64,000 nucleotides of DNA from assembly GCA_025084515.1 (NCBI GenBank), contig JAJAGP010000337.1:1-64000 (forward strand), in the 5' to 3' direction. The DNA comes from Ancistrus triradiatus. Its lineage: Eukaryota; Chordata; Actinopteri; Siluriformes; Loricariidae. The notes below the pieces were generated by a model. The model ran no database searches, was not told where the DNA came from, and saw nothing but the letters and a program-made list of their open reading frames with translations. Numbering within the stretch: position 1 is the stretch's first letter; every line of letters starts with the position of its first letter. Both the position numbers and the translations under genes were made by a program. Of this stretch, positions 11,082 to 22,300 are shown piece by piece.

Positions 11082-11400
11082 GTTTGATGATTACAGACAG
11101 ACGGTTCCCCTGCCAGCCCTACTTGCTGACCCCTTGCCCTGATCCTGAGCCTGGCCCACAGTAATGTTATAACTTGGCTCACTGCAGGACATGAGCCAGG
11201 GTAAAGATGACCATTGGGATTCTCAATGGCAGGTGATCAGACAATGTCCCACTCATTAAGTGACCAATCCTGATATAAATCCTGACCACATTGCTGATGC
11301 ACGAGATGGAAGAGCAGTGAGAGACACAATCTGCTACAATCATTTCTGATTAGCCTATCACCTCCCCAGTGTCAAATAAAAACAATATGCCTGTCTTTGT
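11082..11400 (+). pseudogene. PIF/Harbinger transposase C-terminal fragment
   Basis: Reads RRFPCQPYLLTPCPDPEPGP, then NLAHCRT and ARVKMTIGILNGR, the last part of the Harbinger nuclease domain shared with HARBI1. Stops interrupt the frame (after PGPQ, and after HCRT), so it is inactive. The more N-terminal exons are not recognisable. Confidence 0.75.
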
Positions 11401-12641
11401 ATGAAGTCTTTATTTCCTGCAAGTACAAATGCAGTACAGAGGTTAAGATCTTTTATGTTCTTCAAACAAGTAAAATCTTCCACCTGTGAGCACCTCATCC
11501 ACTTGTAACTGATGTTCCAGCAGTTGTATTTCCATTATTGTCTTTTATATCTGCATCTTCATGTTTTTATGTTTTTCAATTTGTTTCTAAAAATGCACCT
11601 TTTACAGGGAGCTACAGGGACACAAAAAATTACCTGTACATTGAATATCACAGTCCACGTCATGGGCCAATTCTGAACAATATCTTACTGAGGTACATTG
11701 TGGTGCGGAGGTGGATGGACCCTCTTCCCCATTGTAATTTCCAGCATCACTCTGTATGATCAACTGTTAGATGTAATTTTTAAGGTGTAAACCTCAGTAG
11801 GCCTCTCTGTATCTTCCCCCTCTGTGGCAGCTGACAAGGTTTCCTCATTACCATCCTGCAGTAAAAATGAACAATTTTTTGTGGAGTATTGAAAGTACTT
11901 ACACCCGCATGGAGGTCTGTTATGGCTCCACCAGATTACACCAACAGTAACTGGTAGAAAATGTAGAAAACTAGACAGTTAAATTATAACTAAGTAATTT
12001 TACTAATTTAACTCAGACAATTTGCCTAACTGGACTTTTGTTTCTACAACATTGTGCATCACAGTTTTTCAAATATTTAACTCTGAGTCACCATGAAATA
12101 ATGAAGAATCTGGAAAGGTAACTCAATTACAAAGAATTTTTCTGCTACAAGAAAATCTGTGTGCCAAGTTGTGTCTATTAATGGATGCATGGGTGTCACT
12201 GATCCCACAGTGGCAAAACAATGAATGCACATAAGTTTATATCCTTAAATTGAATGATTTGAATGATTCTCTTATGTAGGCCACTGGGTTCTGGGGGGTG
12301 GCTGGGTCAGATGAGCTTCCTCCAGGGATGCCTCCAATAACAGGTCACCCAGTGTTTTGAATGAGGGCCATCTCTTCAGCCTCTGTGAGAGATGGTGGAC
12401 CCTCACCTGTTTTTTGGCCCTCAGCCTTTTTCTATCAACTATAATGGAAGTCAAATTCAAACACGTTCAACATTGAACAAATTTGGAGACTTGTATGTAT
12501 GAAGGCATGTAGGTGTTGCTTTCAAAGAGATAATATGAAATACTGTTGGAATGGCTGAACAATTTACTTTTTTTCCTCTCTTAGGAAATTTCACTAGCTA
12601 CTTACATATATGACACAACCACTATTAAAGTATTATTTAAT
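11401..12641. other. Probable remainder of the Harbinger-like element
   Basis: Mostly AT-rich. A minus-strand frame at 12272-12460 (LRAKKQVRVHHLSQRLKRWP, then EASLEEAHLTQPPPRTQWPT) ends in a stop and could be the C-terminus of the Myb-like partner that Harbinger elements encode on the opposite strand. This is inference from position only. Confidence 0.3.
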
Positions 12642-14244
12642 TACAGTGGTATGAAAAAGATTGGGCACCCCTGATAATTTTCATGATTTTAGTTTATAAA
12701 TCATTGGTTGTTCAGATCAGCAACTTGAGTTAAATATATCATATAGCAGATGAACACAGTGATATTTGAGAAGTGAAATGAAGTTCATAGGATTTACAGA
12801 AAGTGTGCAGTAATTATTCAAACAAAATTAGGCAGGTTGCATAAATTTGGGGCACCCACAACAGAAAAATGACATCAATATTTAGTAGATCCTCCTTTTG
12901 TAGAAATAACAAGCCGCTAAAACGCTTCCTACAGCTTCCAGTCTGGATTCTGGTTGAAGGTGCTTTGGACCATTTCTTCTTTAGAAACATCTCCAGTTCA
13001 GTCAGGTTTGATGGTTTTCCGAGCATGGACAAGCCCACATTTTCAGTAATATTCATGTGTCTGGGGACTGAGATGGCCATTCCAGAACGTTGTACTGGTT
13101 CCTCTGCATGAATGCCTTAGTAGATTTTGAGCAGGGTTTGGGGTCTTGTTGGCCTCGGTGCAACTTTGTCACTGATTCTTGAACATTGTTCTCAAGAATC
13201 TGGAGATATTAACTGGAAATCCATGCGACCCTCAACTTTAACAAGATTCCTAGTACCTGCACTGGCCACCACAGTCCCACAGCATGATGGAACAAACTGC
13301 CACCAAATTTTACTGTGTTTTTCTTTTTTTTTTTTTCGCTCCTTGTTATGTCCAAATAACTCAATTTTAGTTTCATCAGTACACCAGCACTTTATTACAA
13401 AATGAAGCTGGATTGTCCAAATGTGCTGTAGCACAACCCCAAGTGACTCTGTTTGTGGCGTGTCTGCCCAGAAAAAGGCTTCTTCTGCATTACTCTCCCA
13501 TACAGCCTCTCCTTGTAAAAGTGCGCTGTATAGTTGAACGATGAACAGTGACACCATCTGCAGCAAGATGAGGTTTGTAGGTCTTTGGAGGTGGGTCTGT
13601 GGCGCTTGACTATGACTGTTCTCACCATTCCTTCGCCTCTGCCCTATCTGAGATTTTTCTTGGTCTGCCCACTTCGGGAACGTCCTTAAACTAGAACTGT
13701 GGCCTGTGGTCTTCCATTGCCTCACTATGTTCCTCACAGTGGAAAACTGACAGCTGAAATCTCTGAGAGAGCGCTTTTCCCTTTCCCTGAACCATGATGT
13801 TGAACAACCTTTGTTTTCAGGCCATTTGAGAGTTGTTTTTGAGGCTCCCATGTTGCCACTCTTCAGAGAAGATGCAAAGAGGAGAAAAACTTCCAATTGG
13901 CCCACCTTAAAACCCTTTCTCCATAGTTTGGATTCACTTGTGTATGTAGATCAAGGGTCAATGAGCTTACAAAACAAATTTTGTCTTCCAATAATTAGTG
14001 CTAAAGGTATTCAAAAATGACAAGGGTGCCCAAATTTATATAATGCACCTGCCTAATTTTGTTTGAATAATTACTGCACACTTCTGTAAAAAAACCTATA
14101 AACTTAATTTCACTTCTCAAATATCACGGTGTTCATCTGCTATATGATATATTTACCTGAAATTGCTGAGCTGGACAACCAATGATTTATAAAGAAAAAT
14201 CATGAAAATTATCAGGGGTGCCCAAACTTTTTCATACCACTGTA
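12642..14244 (-). mobile_element. Tc1-like element (family A), antisense, full length
   Basis: Perfectly recognisable ends TACAGTGGTATGAAAAAG and CATACCACTGTA. The minus strand holds a decayed transposase: WFREREKRSLRDFS, VRNIVRQWKTTGHSSSLRT, CTDETKIELFG with the first Asp. It has frameshifts and poly-purine slippage near 13320, so it is inactive. A second full copy lies at 55179-56830. Confidence 0.92.
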
Positions 14245-14560
14245 AGTAGGGTATTATTCATATGCACCTATTTCTAACTCCACTCGGTTGAAGTGCGAGG
14301 ATTGAGCCTGTTTTTATCTCCCATTGCCTTGCTGACTCATGTTAATTGCGTTCCATTGATGATTTGGCTTTGTATCTCCTCGTGCACGAGCTTTACTCAG
14401 GGTTAAAGTAACTCGGTGTTGACTGAACTAAACGTTATACCCTGTTCTGAAACCAAAAACTCTGAGTTTGACAGCTCAAAGAGTTTGAGAGTTATTCAAT
14501 CCATTGTTCAGGTTTTAACCCAGAGTTCATTAAACCTGCTTTCTGAAATACCCCAAGCTT
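14245..14560. repeat. Possible Harbinger-type MITE/terminal region
   Basis: Contains CTCTGAGTTTGACAGCTCAA and ends ACCTGCTTTCTGAAATACCC. This resembles the terminal repeat of fish Harbinger-type elements, and it lies on the far side of the Tc1 from the Harbinger fragment. Recognition is from memory. Confidence 0.35.
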
Positions 14561-15365
14561 CAAGGAAAACCCAGCCACAGCCAGCTCTGAACCCACCAAA
14601 CTTCTCATCCACCAATAGCAAAGCACTCCGAGTTTTTCCCTCTAATTTTGGTCGTTTTCCAGCCTGCAGGAGTACCGACTTGACTTTACAGCGAAATATC
14701 TCACAATGCATTGTCAGCTCAGTAATGGTGGATGAGAGGACTCCCAACTGGATGTATAATTTTATACTTACTTATACATTTAAATAATACTGTTATTGTG
14801 TCATGGAATTAAGTTATAAGATCTTTTTAGGCGAGAATGTAGTTAAAATTCAACTATGCGGTCAGTTTATCAAGATACAGCCTACATAAAAAATGCTCCG
14901 ACGATTTCGGAGATGTCACGTAAAGTTATTAACGTATTTATTATGCATTATATGTACTATTTATTCAACCTGTATTCTAAATATGGATTGATATAAATTA
15001 TGAGTTATTATGATATAAATTGAAGTTCAGAATTAAATTCCCTTCTTAAAACAAGACTTGTTTGGTGTTCGCTTGTATTTGGGAAGGTTATTATTTATGC
15101 TTAAATTTGATCGACCCATTGTTACACGTAGGTTAAACTATTCAAATGGAAAGTAAAAGAAATGAGCACTTCTTCCACCACTGACAGGCTTTATACAAGA
15201 TGTTTTAGGATTTTATCTAAGTGTAAAATGTCTTGTCTCCATAGCCCAGTACGCGACAGTTCCAATTGTAGAATAACCAAACTGCGTCCTCCCTTCATCG
15301 GGAGAATGTACTCACAAGTCGAACTTCCTAGTCCAAAGTAGAAAGTACGCAAATCCGAACACTGA
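14561..15365. other. Unassigned DNA upstream of the FEN1-like gene
   Basis: No coding or repeat assignment. AT-rich between 14740 and 15130. Confidence 0.35.
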
Positions 15366-15990
15366 GCTATTCGAGTTTCAAAATCCTTGCATTGAAATAA
15401 TGTATATTTCTCAGGCAAACCGATGTAAGTTCCCCTCACACTCAATGCACCTCAGGATATGTTAGCTTGCAAAGGAGACATCGGCTGAATCCCATTTCAG
15501 GGGCTGCATCCTTCGAAGGATGCGGTTTACGCGGTCTATGAAGGCGTGTGGTTGGAAGGCTGGGTAGACCGCGACAAAGGCCGAACCGAAATGAGATGGT
15601 CTACTCTGCATTGGATTTCCTGTTTGTGTCACAGAACCACCTGCCTGCACCGTATCACAAACAGCAATAATCGTTATAACAATGGAGCCAGGAATTTTGA
15701 GTTTAGTTTATATTCTGTTTTTGGTTTTTCAATTATTGGAGGAGACGCTTCACTGCAGGCGTTGGCATTCATTTTCCCTCAAGCTGTTTAATAAAGGTCT
15801 CCGTTTGCTCCTTGCTCCCTAAAACAAAACAAATTTTTTTTTGCACTTTTGCTTTTTAACATTTACCTATTCGAGTTTTTAAGTCCTTACATTTAAATAA
15901 CGTATATTCCTCAGTCAACCATTCCGATATCCCTAAGTTTCCCTCATGCGCAATGCACCTCGGGATATTTTAGGTCGCGAAGGATACATC
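15366..15990. repeat. Imperfect direct repeat pair (15366-15480 and 15867-15990)
   Basis: Two copies share ATTCGAGTTT, CCTTGCATTGAAATAA / CCTTACATTTAAATAA and CAATGCACCTCAGGATAT / CAATGCACCTCGGGATAT. The second copy lies inside the MITE region and the first just outside it, which suggests an earlier duplication. Confidence 0.6.
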
Positions 15991-16142
15991 AGATGTATCC
16001 TTCGTTTTCAGGGAAAAGAAGGCTGCATTTGTCGGCCGCGTACGAAGGAGCCTTCGAAATGTGACAGCCTAGGCGCGGTGCTATGACGCAATCGGTCTTC
16101 AAATGCAGCCTTCGAAGGATGCAGCCCCTGAAATGGGATTCA
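15486..16142. mobile_element. MITE with ~34-bp terminal inverted repeats
   Basis: The left end TGAATCCCATTTCAGGGGCT, continuing GCATCCTTCGAAGG, is repeated in inverse at 16109-16142. The interior, about 590 bp, is noncoding and has further CTTCG/CGAAG inversions. Superfamily unknown; no clear target duplication. It ends 130 bp before the FEN1-like ATG. Confidence 0.75.
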
Positions 16143-16271
16143 ACATGGTTGCAATTTGGAGCGCAGCCTGAACGGCAGCCGCGAAGTTGAATTTTGTTAA
16201 CGAAACGCGACTTCGTGGCTAGCGCGCTCCAGTTTCGGTTTTGTCCCGGATTATCAGTTGGATAAAGCAGA
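16143..16271 (+). promoter_or_regulatory. Putative 5' flank/5' UTR of the FEN1-like gene
   Basis: This 129-bp stretch lies between a MITE end and the start codon. It is rich in CpG and contains GGAGCGC and GCGCGCTCC in inverted order. No TATA box is visible. Calling it the core promoter is an inference from position and base composition. Confidence 0.35.
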
Positions 16272-16353
16272 ATGGGAATCATTAAACTAGCGGAATTAAT
16301 TCGTACTGACGCTCCAGCGTCGGTTACGTACAAAGTGATCGGCGATTACAGAG
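16272..16353 (+). CDS. FEN1-like exon 1 (residues 1-27, start codon)
   Basis: Starts MGIIKLAELI, matching the invariant FEN1 N-terminus in which Gly2 approaches the active site. The ATG has A at -3 and G at +4, a strong Kozak context. It ends in phase 1 at the donor GAG|GTAAAA. Residues 1-42 align with human FEN1 without gaps. Confidence 0.9.
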
Positions 16354-19300
16354 GTAAAATATTATTTTATCTACATTAGCTTAGCCTGAATGCAATCGCT
16401 AAGGTCAATGTTGACTTTAAAAACTAAAACTAAGACTGCATATACTCTTTTTGGATCATAGTTTTGGTTCAGTAGGTGGAAAAGAATAAAATATGTTGGC
16501 TTTAATAAATAATAGTGATGTATAAAGCATTGTCAAAGTATAAAGACAATCTTTTAACTAGGTACAACAATTTTCTAACTGCCTTGTGTTGGAACAACAG
16601 CACAAAATAGATAACACCAGGACGGAATTGTGGAGCAATGGAAGTTTCTTCTCTAGGAATATTTGTGCCGCACTCCTTACGTCCAGTGAAAGGAAATCCC
16701 AATCCTTAATAGAATAATAGAGAATTGTGGTGTCCAATCCATGTGGAGTATCCAATGTGGAAGAACTCCATTAGGCATCTTCGTGATGGATCGGCACAGT
16801 GACTATGAGGCTGAAATTATAACCAACATCAAGTTTAGTAATGAATTCAGTAACTGAATGTTAAAAAATCGAGTGGAAACGTTTGTAAAGAATGAAAAGT
16901 CTTATGTATTTTGCAATTTATATTCAGCTTATTCTTTACTGAAGTGGTCACTGCACTGTGAAGTTCTACAATTACAGTAGTCCATCTGTTTCTGTACATA
17001 CTTGATTAGTCCCCTTTACTCTGTACTCTAATGGTCAGGACCCCCGAAGGATCAGCACAGATCAGGTAGGCTACTATTTGGGTGGTGGGTCATTCTCATA
17101 GTGTGTGTGCTAGTATCTGCTGTCTGCCAGTTTAGCTAGTATGATTGGATCAGACACAGCAGTGTTGCTGGTGTTATAAACACCTCAGTGTCACTGCTGG
17201 AATGAAAATTGTCCAGCTACCAGCATCCTGTAGGCAGCATCCGGTGAGGTCTGATGAAGGATTAGAGGATGACTCACACAAGCTGTGTAACAATAGATGA
17301 ACTACCATCTGACTTTACAAAGTTGAAAAGCCAAACTATTGTTGCAGCACTCGAATCCGGTCTCAGTCTCGAGACCATAAACGAGTGGTCTCAGTCTCTA
17401 CGTTTTCACTACGATTTCACTCGTTCTGCAATATCTGGATTATACTCTTGTGAAGCACCGTGAATTTATATGCAAGGCTTCAATAAAGAAGAAACATTCA
17501 GCTGAATGTAAATTCTGCCACATTTCAATAACAGAGACCTCGGGGACCACGTGTAATTTTTACAGACATCTGAAAAGAAAGCACAAGGAGCGGTAAGTGC
17601 GGCTTTTCAAATATAAGGTCTTGACTGCAAGTCAAGTCAAGTCAGATTTATTTATATAGCACTTTTTACAATGAAGCATTGTCTCACAGCCGCTTTACAA
17701 TTTTAGAATATATTCTAATATCTAGGACCTGATATAACCTATCTAATCTGATATCTGTGGCCATATAAGTGATTGGAACACCTGAATTCAGTGATTTGGA
17801 TGGGTGAGTTAATACTTTTGGGAATATAGTGTATGTTACGAGAAGTATTTTGTAATCAATGCGAAATTTAACTGGTAAGTAATGTAGTAATGACAGAACA
17901 GGACTGATATATTCAAATGTTCTAGTTCTAGTTAGCACACGAGCTGCTGCATTCTGAACTAATTGAAGTTTATTTATAGATTTACTAGACCATTCTGAAC
18001 AAACTGAACAGCCTTCTAGGTTTGGGATAGATGTATCCAACTTGTCACTTAGAGTCTTGGGTCTAACTAATAAAAACTCAGTTTTACATGAGTTAAGTAA
18101 AAGAAAATTAAATGACATCCAATCTTTTATTTCTTTTACACAATCCTCAATTTACTGACTGTAAGGGCATCATTTGGTTTGGCTGATATGTATAGCTTTG
18201 TATCATCTGCATAGCAGTGGAAACTAACCTAGCCTAGCACAGACCCTTGAGGTATGCCGTACTTCACTTTTGAGAGCTTAGAGTGTAGATTATTTACATA
18301 AACAAACTGGTATCTGTCAGTCAAGTAGGATTTAAACTAAGAAAGTGCTAGTCCCTTAACACTTACAGTATTTTATAGTCTATTCAGTAAAATATCATGA
18401 TCTATAGTGTCAAATGCTGCACTTAAATCTAATAGAACAAGAAAATAAACACATCCATTATCTGAGGACATAACTTAATAATTTAGTACCCTAATTATGC
18501 AGGCTCAGTACTATAATATTGCCTGAATCCTTACTGAAATATTTCATAAATGCCATTACATTGCAGAGCTGCTTATGGACAGATTTTTCTAACATTTTGG
18601 AGAGGAAATGTAGATTTGAAATTGGTCAATAGTTAGACAGCACATAAGGGTCAAGGTTGCCTTTTTCAATCAGTGGTTTGATAACAGCACCCTTAAAGGA
18701 TTTTGGCACATAACCAAAGGTAAGGGATGAATTCAATATAATAAACAGCGACTCTATAATACTAGGTATCAATTCTTAAAGTAAACGTGTAGGAATTGGA
18801 TCTAATAAACACGACGATGACTTGGACGGGCAGTTCAATATTAGTAATTGGGGTAAAAGATTCTTGTCTAATTTAACAGACATCTACGATAGTGCTGAAT
18901 CTGTAAAGTTTCTGAATAGCTGGGTGAGGTGATGAGCATCGAGTTTAATGCCTAATGTTTTCTATCTTATCACTAAAGTTATGAAACATTACAGTTTAAA
19001 TTAAGCAGAGTCACTTTCTGTAATGGGTTTAGTTAATCTGCAGACTGTATTAAAGAAAAATATAGGATTATTTTTATTTTCTGCTGTCTATCCAAGTAAT
19101 CTTAAATACCTCCAATTTACTATGTCGCCACATCCAAGGTGTTGGCTTTAAGGTACGTGTGGTCATTATACCATGGTGCTAGCCTTTTTTCCCCTAATGC
19201 ATTTGAACCTAGCAGGAGCACCTATATCCTGTGTTGAGCGAAACATGCATTCAATTTGGTTGGTTACATGTTCAAGATGATTTAGCCTTGTAATGGGATT

Positions 19301-22300
19301 TAGGAGTAACACCTAGGTCTTTGTCAAATATTGTCCTCCATACCATTAGGACGAGGACATTACTGTATCCAGGAGGGGAGCCTTCATTTAAGGCTAAATA
19401 TTCATCCTGTCTAATCCAAGTTTCGGTAAGACAAAGTGTGTGTAAGCATTTCAATAATCAGTAATAATTTCATTTACAATAACATTAGATCACTTACAAC
19501 AGGATTACTTGTAAGTGATCTAATGTTAAGTAATCCTAACTTTAGTTTAAAGCTATCTGTGTTTATACTAATTAGTTTATTAAAACAAACTTTTTGAGTG
19601 TGTTTATACTTATGACCGATACGGATAACAGACATATTTCAGTAACGTGAGTTCTGGGTGACGGTGCATGGCTACCAGCAGACAGTTGATTAAGCATGAC
19701 TGTTTGCTGCTTGACCCCAACTCTGCATAGTCAGCCTAACTAACCCTACCATAAGACTATAGGCAATGTTGCAGGAGATGAGAGCAGCACCCTCCCGAGT
19801 GGGATACACATTGCCCCGTCCTGAAAGGCCAGACTTACCCTCAAAGGTTGTCCAATTATCTTACAATTGTATAATAGAATAGAAAAATGTCATGCCATGC
19901 TACTTGCTTTGTAATATATACAATTGAGCCAGCACCACAAATTCCTCATATGCACAGACTCTAAATCTGCCTCCAGGCAGTGAATCCACTAACAATGGAC
20001 AAGTTAATCTCAGAGATGGCTGTTCAAAAATCAAAATTTGTCTCCTAACAAACCAACAAACTGCACAAAATCCAACCTAAAATACAAAATTAAAACTGAC
20101 CCTGGTGATAGATTCAATAAAACAGTCATCACAAAATGCTGCATCGGACACATCAGACTCACACATGGATACATTTTCAGGAAACTACCAGGAAAGATGC
20201 TCAGTTTGTCAAGACCTAAAAACAATTAAACACCTCTTCATCAACTGTCCGAACCTGAACATAACCAGGGAACGTTTCTTCAATGAAACCAACCTTCAAG
20301 ACTTGTTCAAGAACACAAGCCCATGGAAGATAATAAACTTCTTATTCTATCTTAATATGAAACAGCTATTGTAGTGCTACCACACTCCAAACCATTAATA
20401 GTCACATTGTGCTGATGCAGCTTAAAACACTACACTACTGTACATCTACAAGGTGGAGCAGTATACTGTGAATATATGTAATAACGTGGACAGTGAGTTG
20501 ACATTGTTTTAAATCTCCAGCAGCACTGCTGTGTCTGATCCACTCCACCACCACCACATCAGTGTCACTGTAGTGCTGAGAATGGTCCACCATCCAAATA
20601 GTACTTGATCTGTGCTGGTCCTGTGGGGGTTCTGACCATTAGAGAACAGAGTAAAGGAGACAAACAAAGTATATAGAGAAACAGAACTACAAAGTGAAGT
20701 GACTACTAAAACTTAAAAAAAGAATAAGCAGAATATAAACTGAAAACCATAGAATGCCTAAGAATTTTGCAGAGCACTATACATTTTAAAGTGGCTCACT
20801 TTTTCAAATGGGTGTCTGGCCTTTAGATGATTTTCGCTGAGTAATTTTCACTTATCTATTCTATCTAGTACTAAGATTGTAGTTTCACTGATTTTATGAT
20901 CATATCCTTTTCTCAATCACTATCAGTACCCATCATCTGTTGTTTTAGGTAATGACTATGTGTCTCTAATGTGTCCCTCGCGTTTAAGGTAAAGTAATTG
21001 CACTTGACACGTCGATAGTGTTGCACCAGTTTCGTTCAGCTCTTCCCAGTTCGCAACTAAGGTAAGAAAAGTGACCTCACACAAACCTTAATATCATCCT
21101 TTTAAAAGACACAGTAAATCAAATAATTTAGTGTTATCCTATAAAAGCTGTGTACCAAGTAATTGCTTAGTCCATTGCTTAAAGCTTTGTGTAATATTCA
21201 GAGTGCAGCTACATTGTATTTTGTTGGGATTCAGGGTTCTGGGACCCTGTGATGGGGAGCACCTGCACCCAGTGAGGTCCAAGATAAGTCCATAAGGGGT
21301 GTGTGTGTGTGTGTGTGTAGCCTCCTAGGCGTGTTCTACCGCACCCTGACGTTCCTGGAGCATGACATCAAGCCGGTGTTTGTTTTTGATGGAAAACCTC
21401 CGAAACAGAAGAGAGCTCAGGTGAGGAACTTCTTAATTATATAAATATGTTATTATTATATAGTATATTATTTTTATTTATGTTACAGTTATTAACTGTT
21501 TTGGTGAGGGGTCCATTCTGGAAAACACAAGGTGCAGGCAAACATCTACCATGAATGGCCAGTTAATCACTTGGCCTTGGTCACCTTTGCAGCCACCCAG
21601 GCTCCTATTTCAGACCTGCATTACATTCCTAAAAAAGTTGGGATGGGGGAAATTTAGGGAATGTTTCATGTACACATAGAAATTCTTCAACCCTAAATGG
21701 AAGATGCATTGTAGACAACACTGCATCAAGAACCATCATTCATCAATAGCTGATATAAGCACATGGGCAAGGGATTACTTTATCAAACCTTTATCAACCA
21801 CTAAATACAGAGTTACATTCACAAATGCTACTTAAAACGTTAATGTGCAAAAAAAAACCTTATGCTAACCATGTGGACTTCTCTGGTCTCGGAGGCATCT
21901 AGGATTTTTTGACCAAAGACAAAAAGGACCATCCAAAACGTTATCAGCAACAACTCCAAAAGTCATCCTCTGTCATGGTATGGGGTTGGGTCAGTGGCCT
22001 GGGTAAAGGTCATTTACACTTCTGTGATGGCAGCATTGATGCAGAAAAGTACAAATTAATCTGTCTTCAAGACTTCGTCTTTTCCGGGGATGTCTATGCA
22101 TGGTCTATCTTCAACAGACCACGCAAATCAAGTGAAATCAGAAAAAAGTTAGGATTGAAATATATAAACCCTTTCCAATATTTGCTTTGAGTAATTTTTT
22201 CACACATTTGTTGATAAACTGGTGTCCATCTTTGCTCTTCAAAGACTTAGCCTTTTGTGGATACTGCTTTTGTACCAAAAATAAATGTGATGTACCAAAT

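Larger units (their letters stand above)
16930..20745. mobile_element. Hairpin MITE split by later insertions
   Basis: The left arm 16930-17318 and right arm about 20430-20745 are inverted copies: TCTGTTTCTGTACATACTTG and GGATCAGACACAGCAGTGTT pair with CAGCACTGCTGTGTCTGATC and GTATATAGAGAAACAGA. The loop has been filled by a BED fragment, an antisense L2 and a LINE fragment. An intact hairpin of the same type is at 52750-53160. Confidence 0.75.

Noticed and set aside
14416..14787. A 123-codon frame near a possible Harbinger terminus.
   Set aside because: No recognisable motif, and it overlaps repeat-like sequence.
21235..21276. A 42-nt phase-2 microexon between FEN1-like exons 2 and 3, with AG and GT borders and no stop.
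   Set aside because: It would restore wedge length, but the peptide (VLGPCDGEHLHPV) does not resemble FEN1, the sequence GGGACCCTGTGATGGGG looks like a common fish repeat, and exons 2 and 3 already join in phase.
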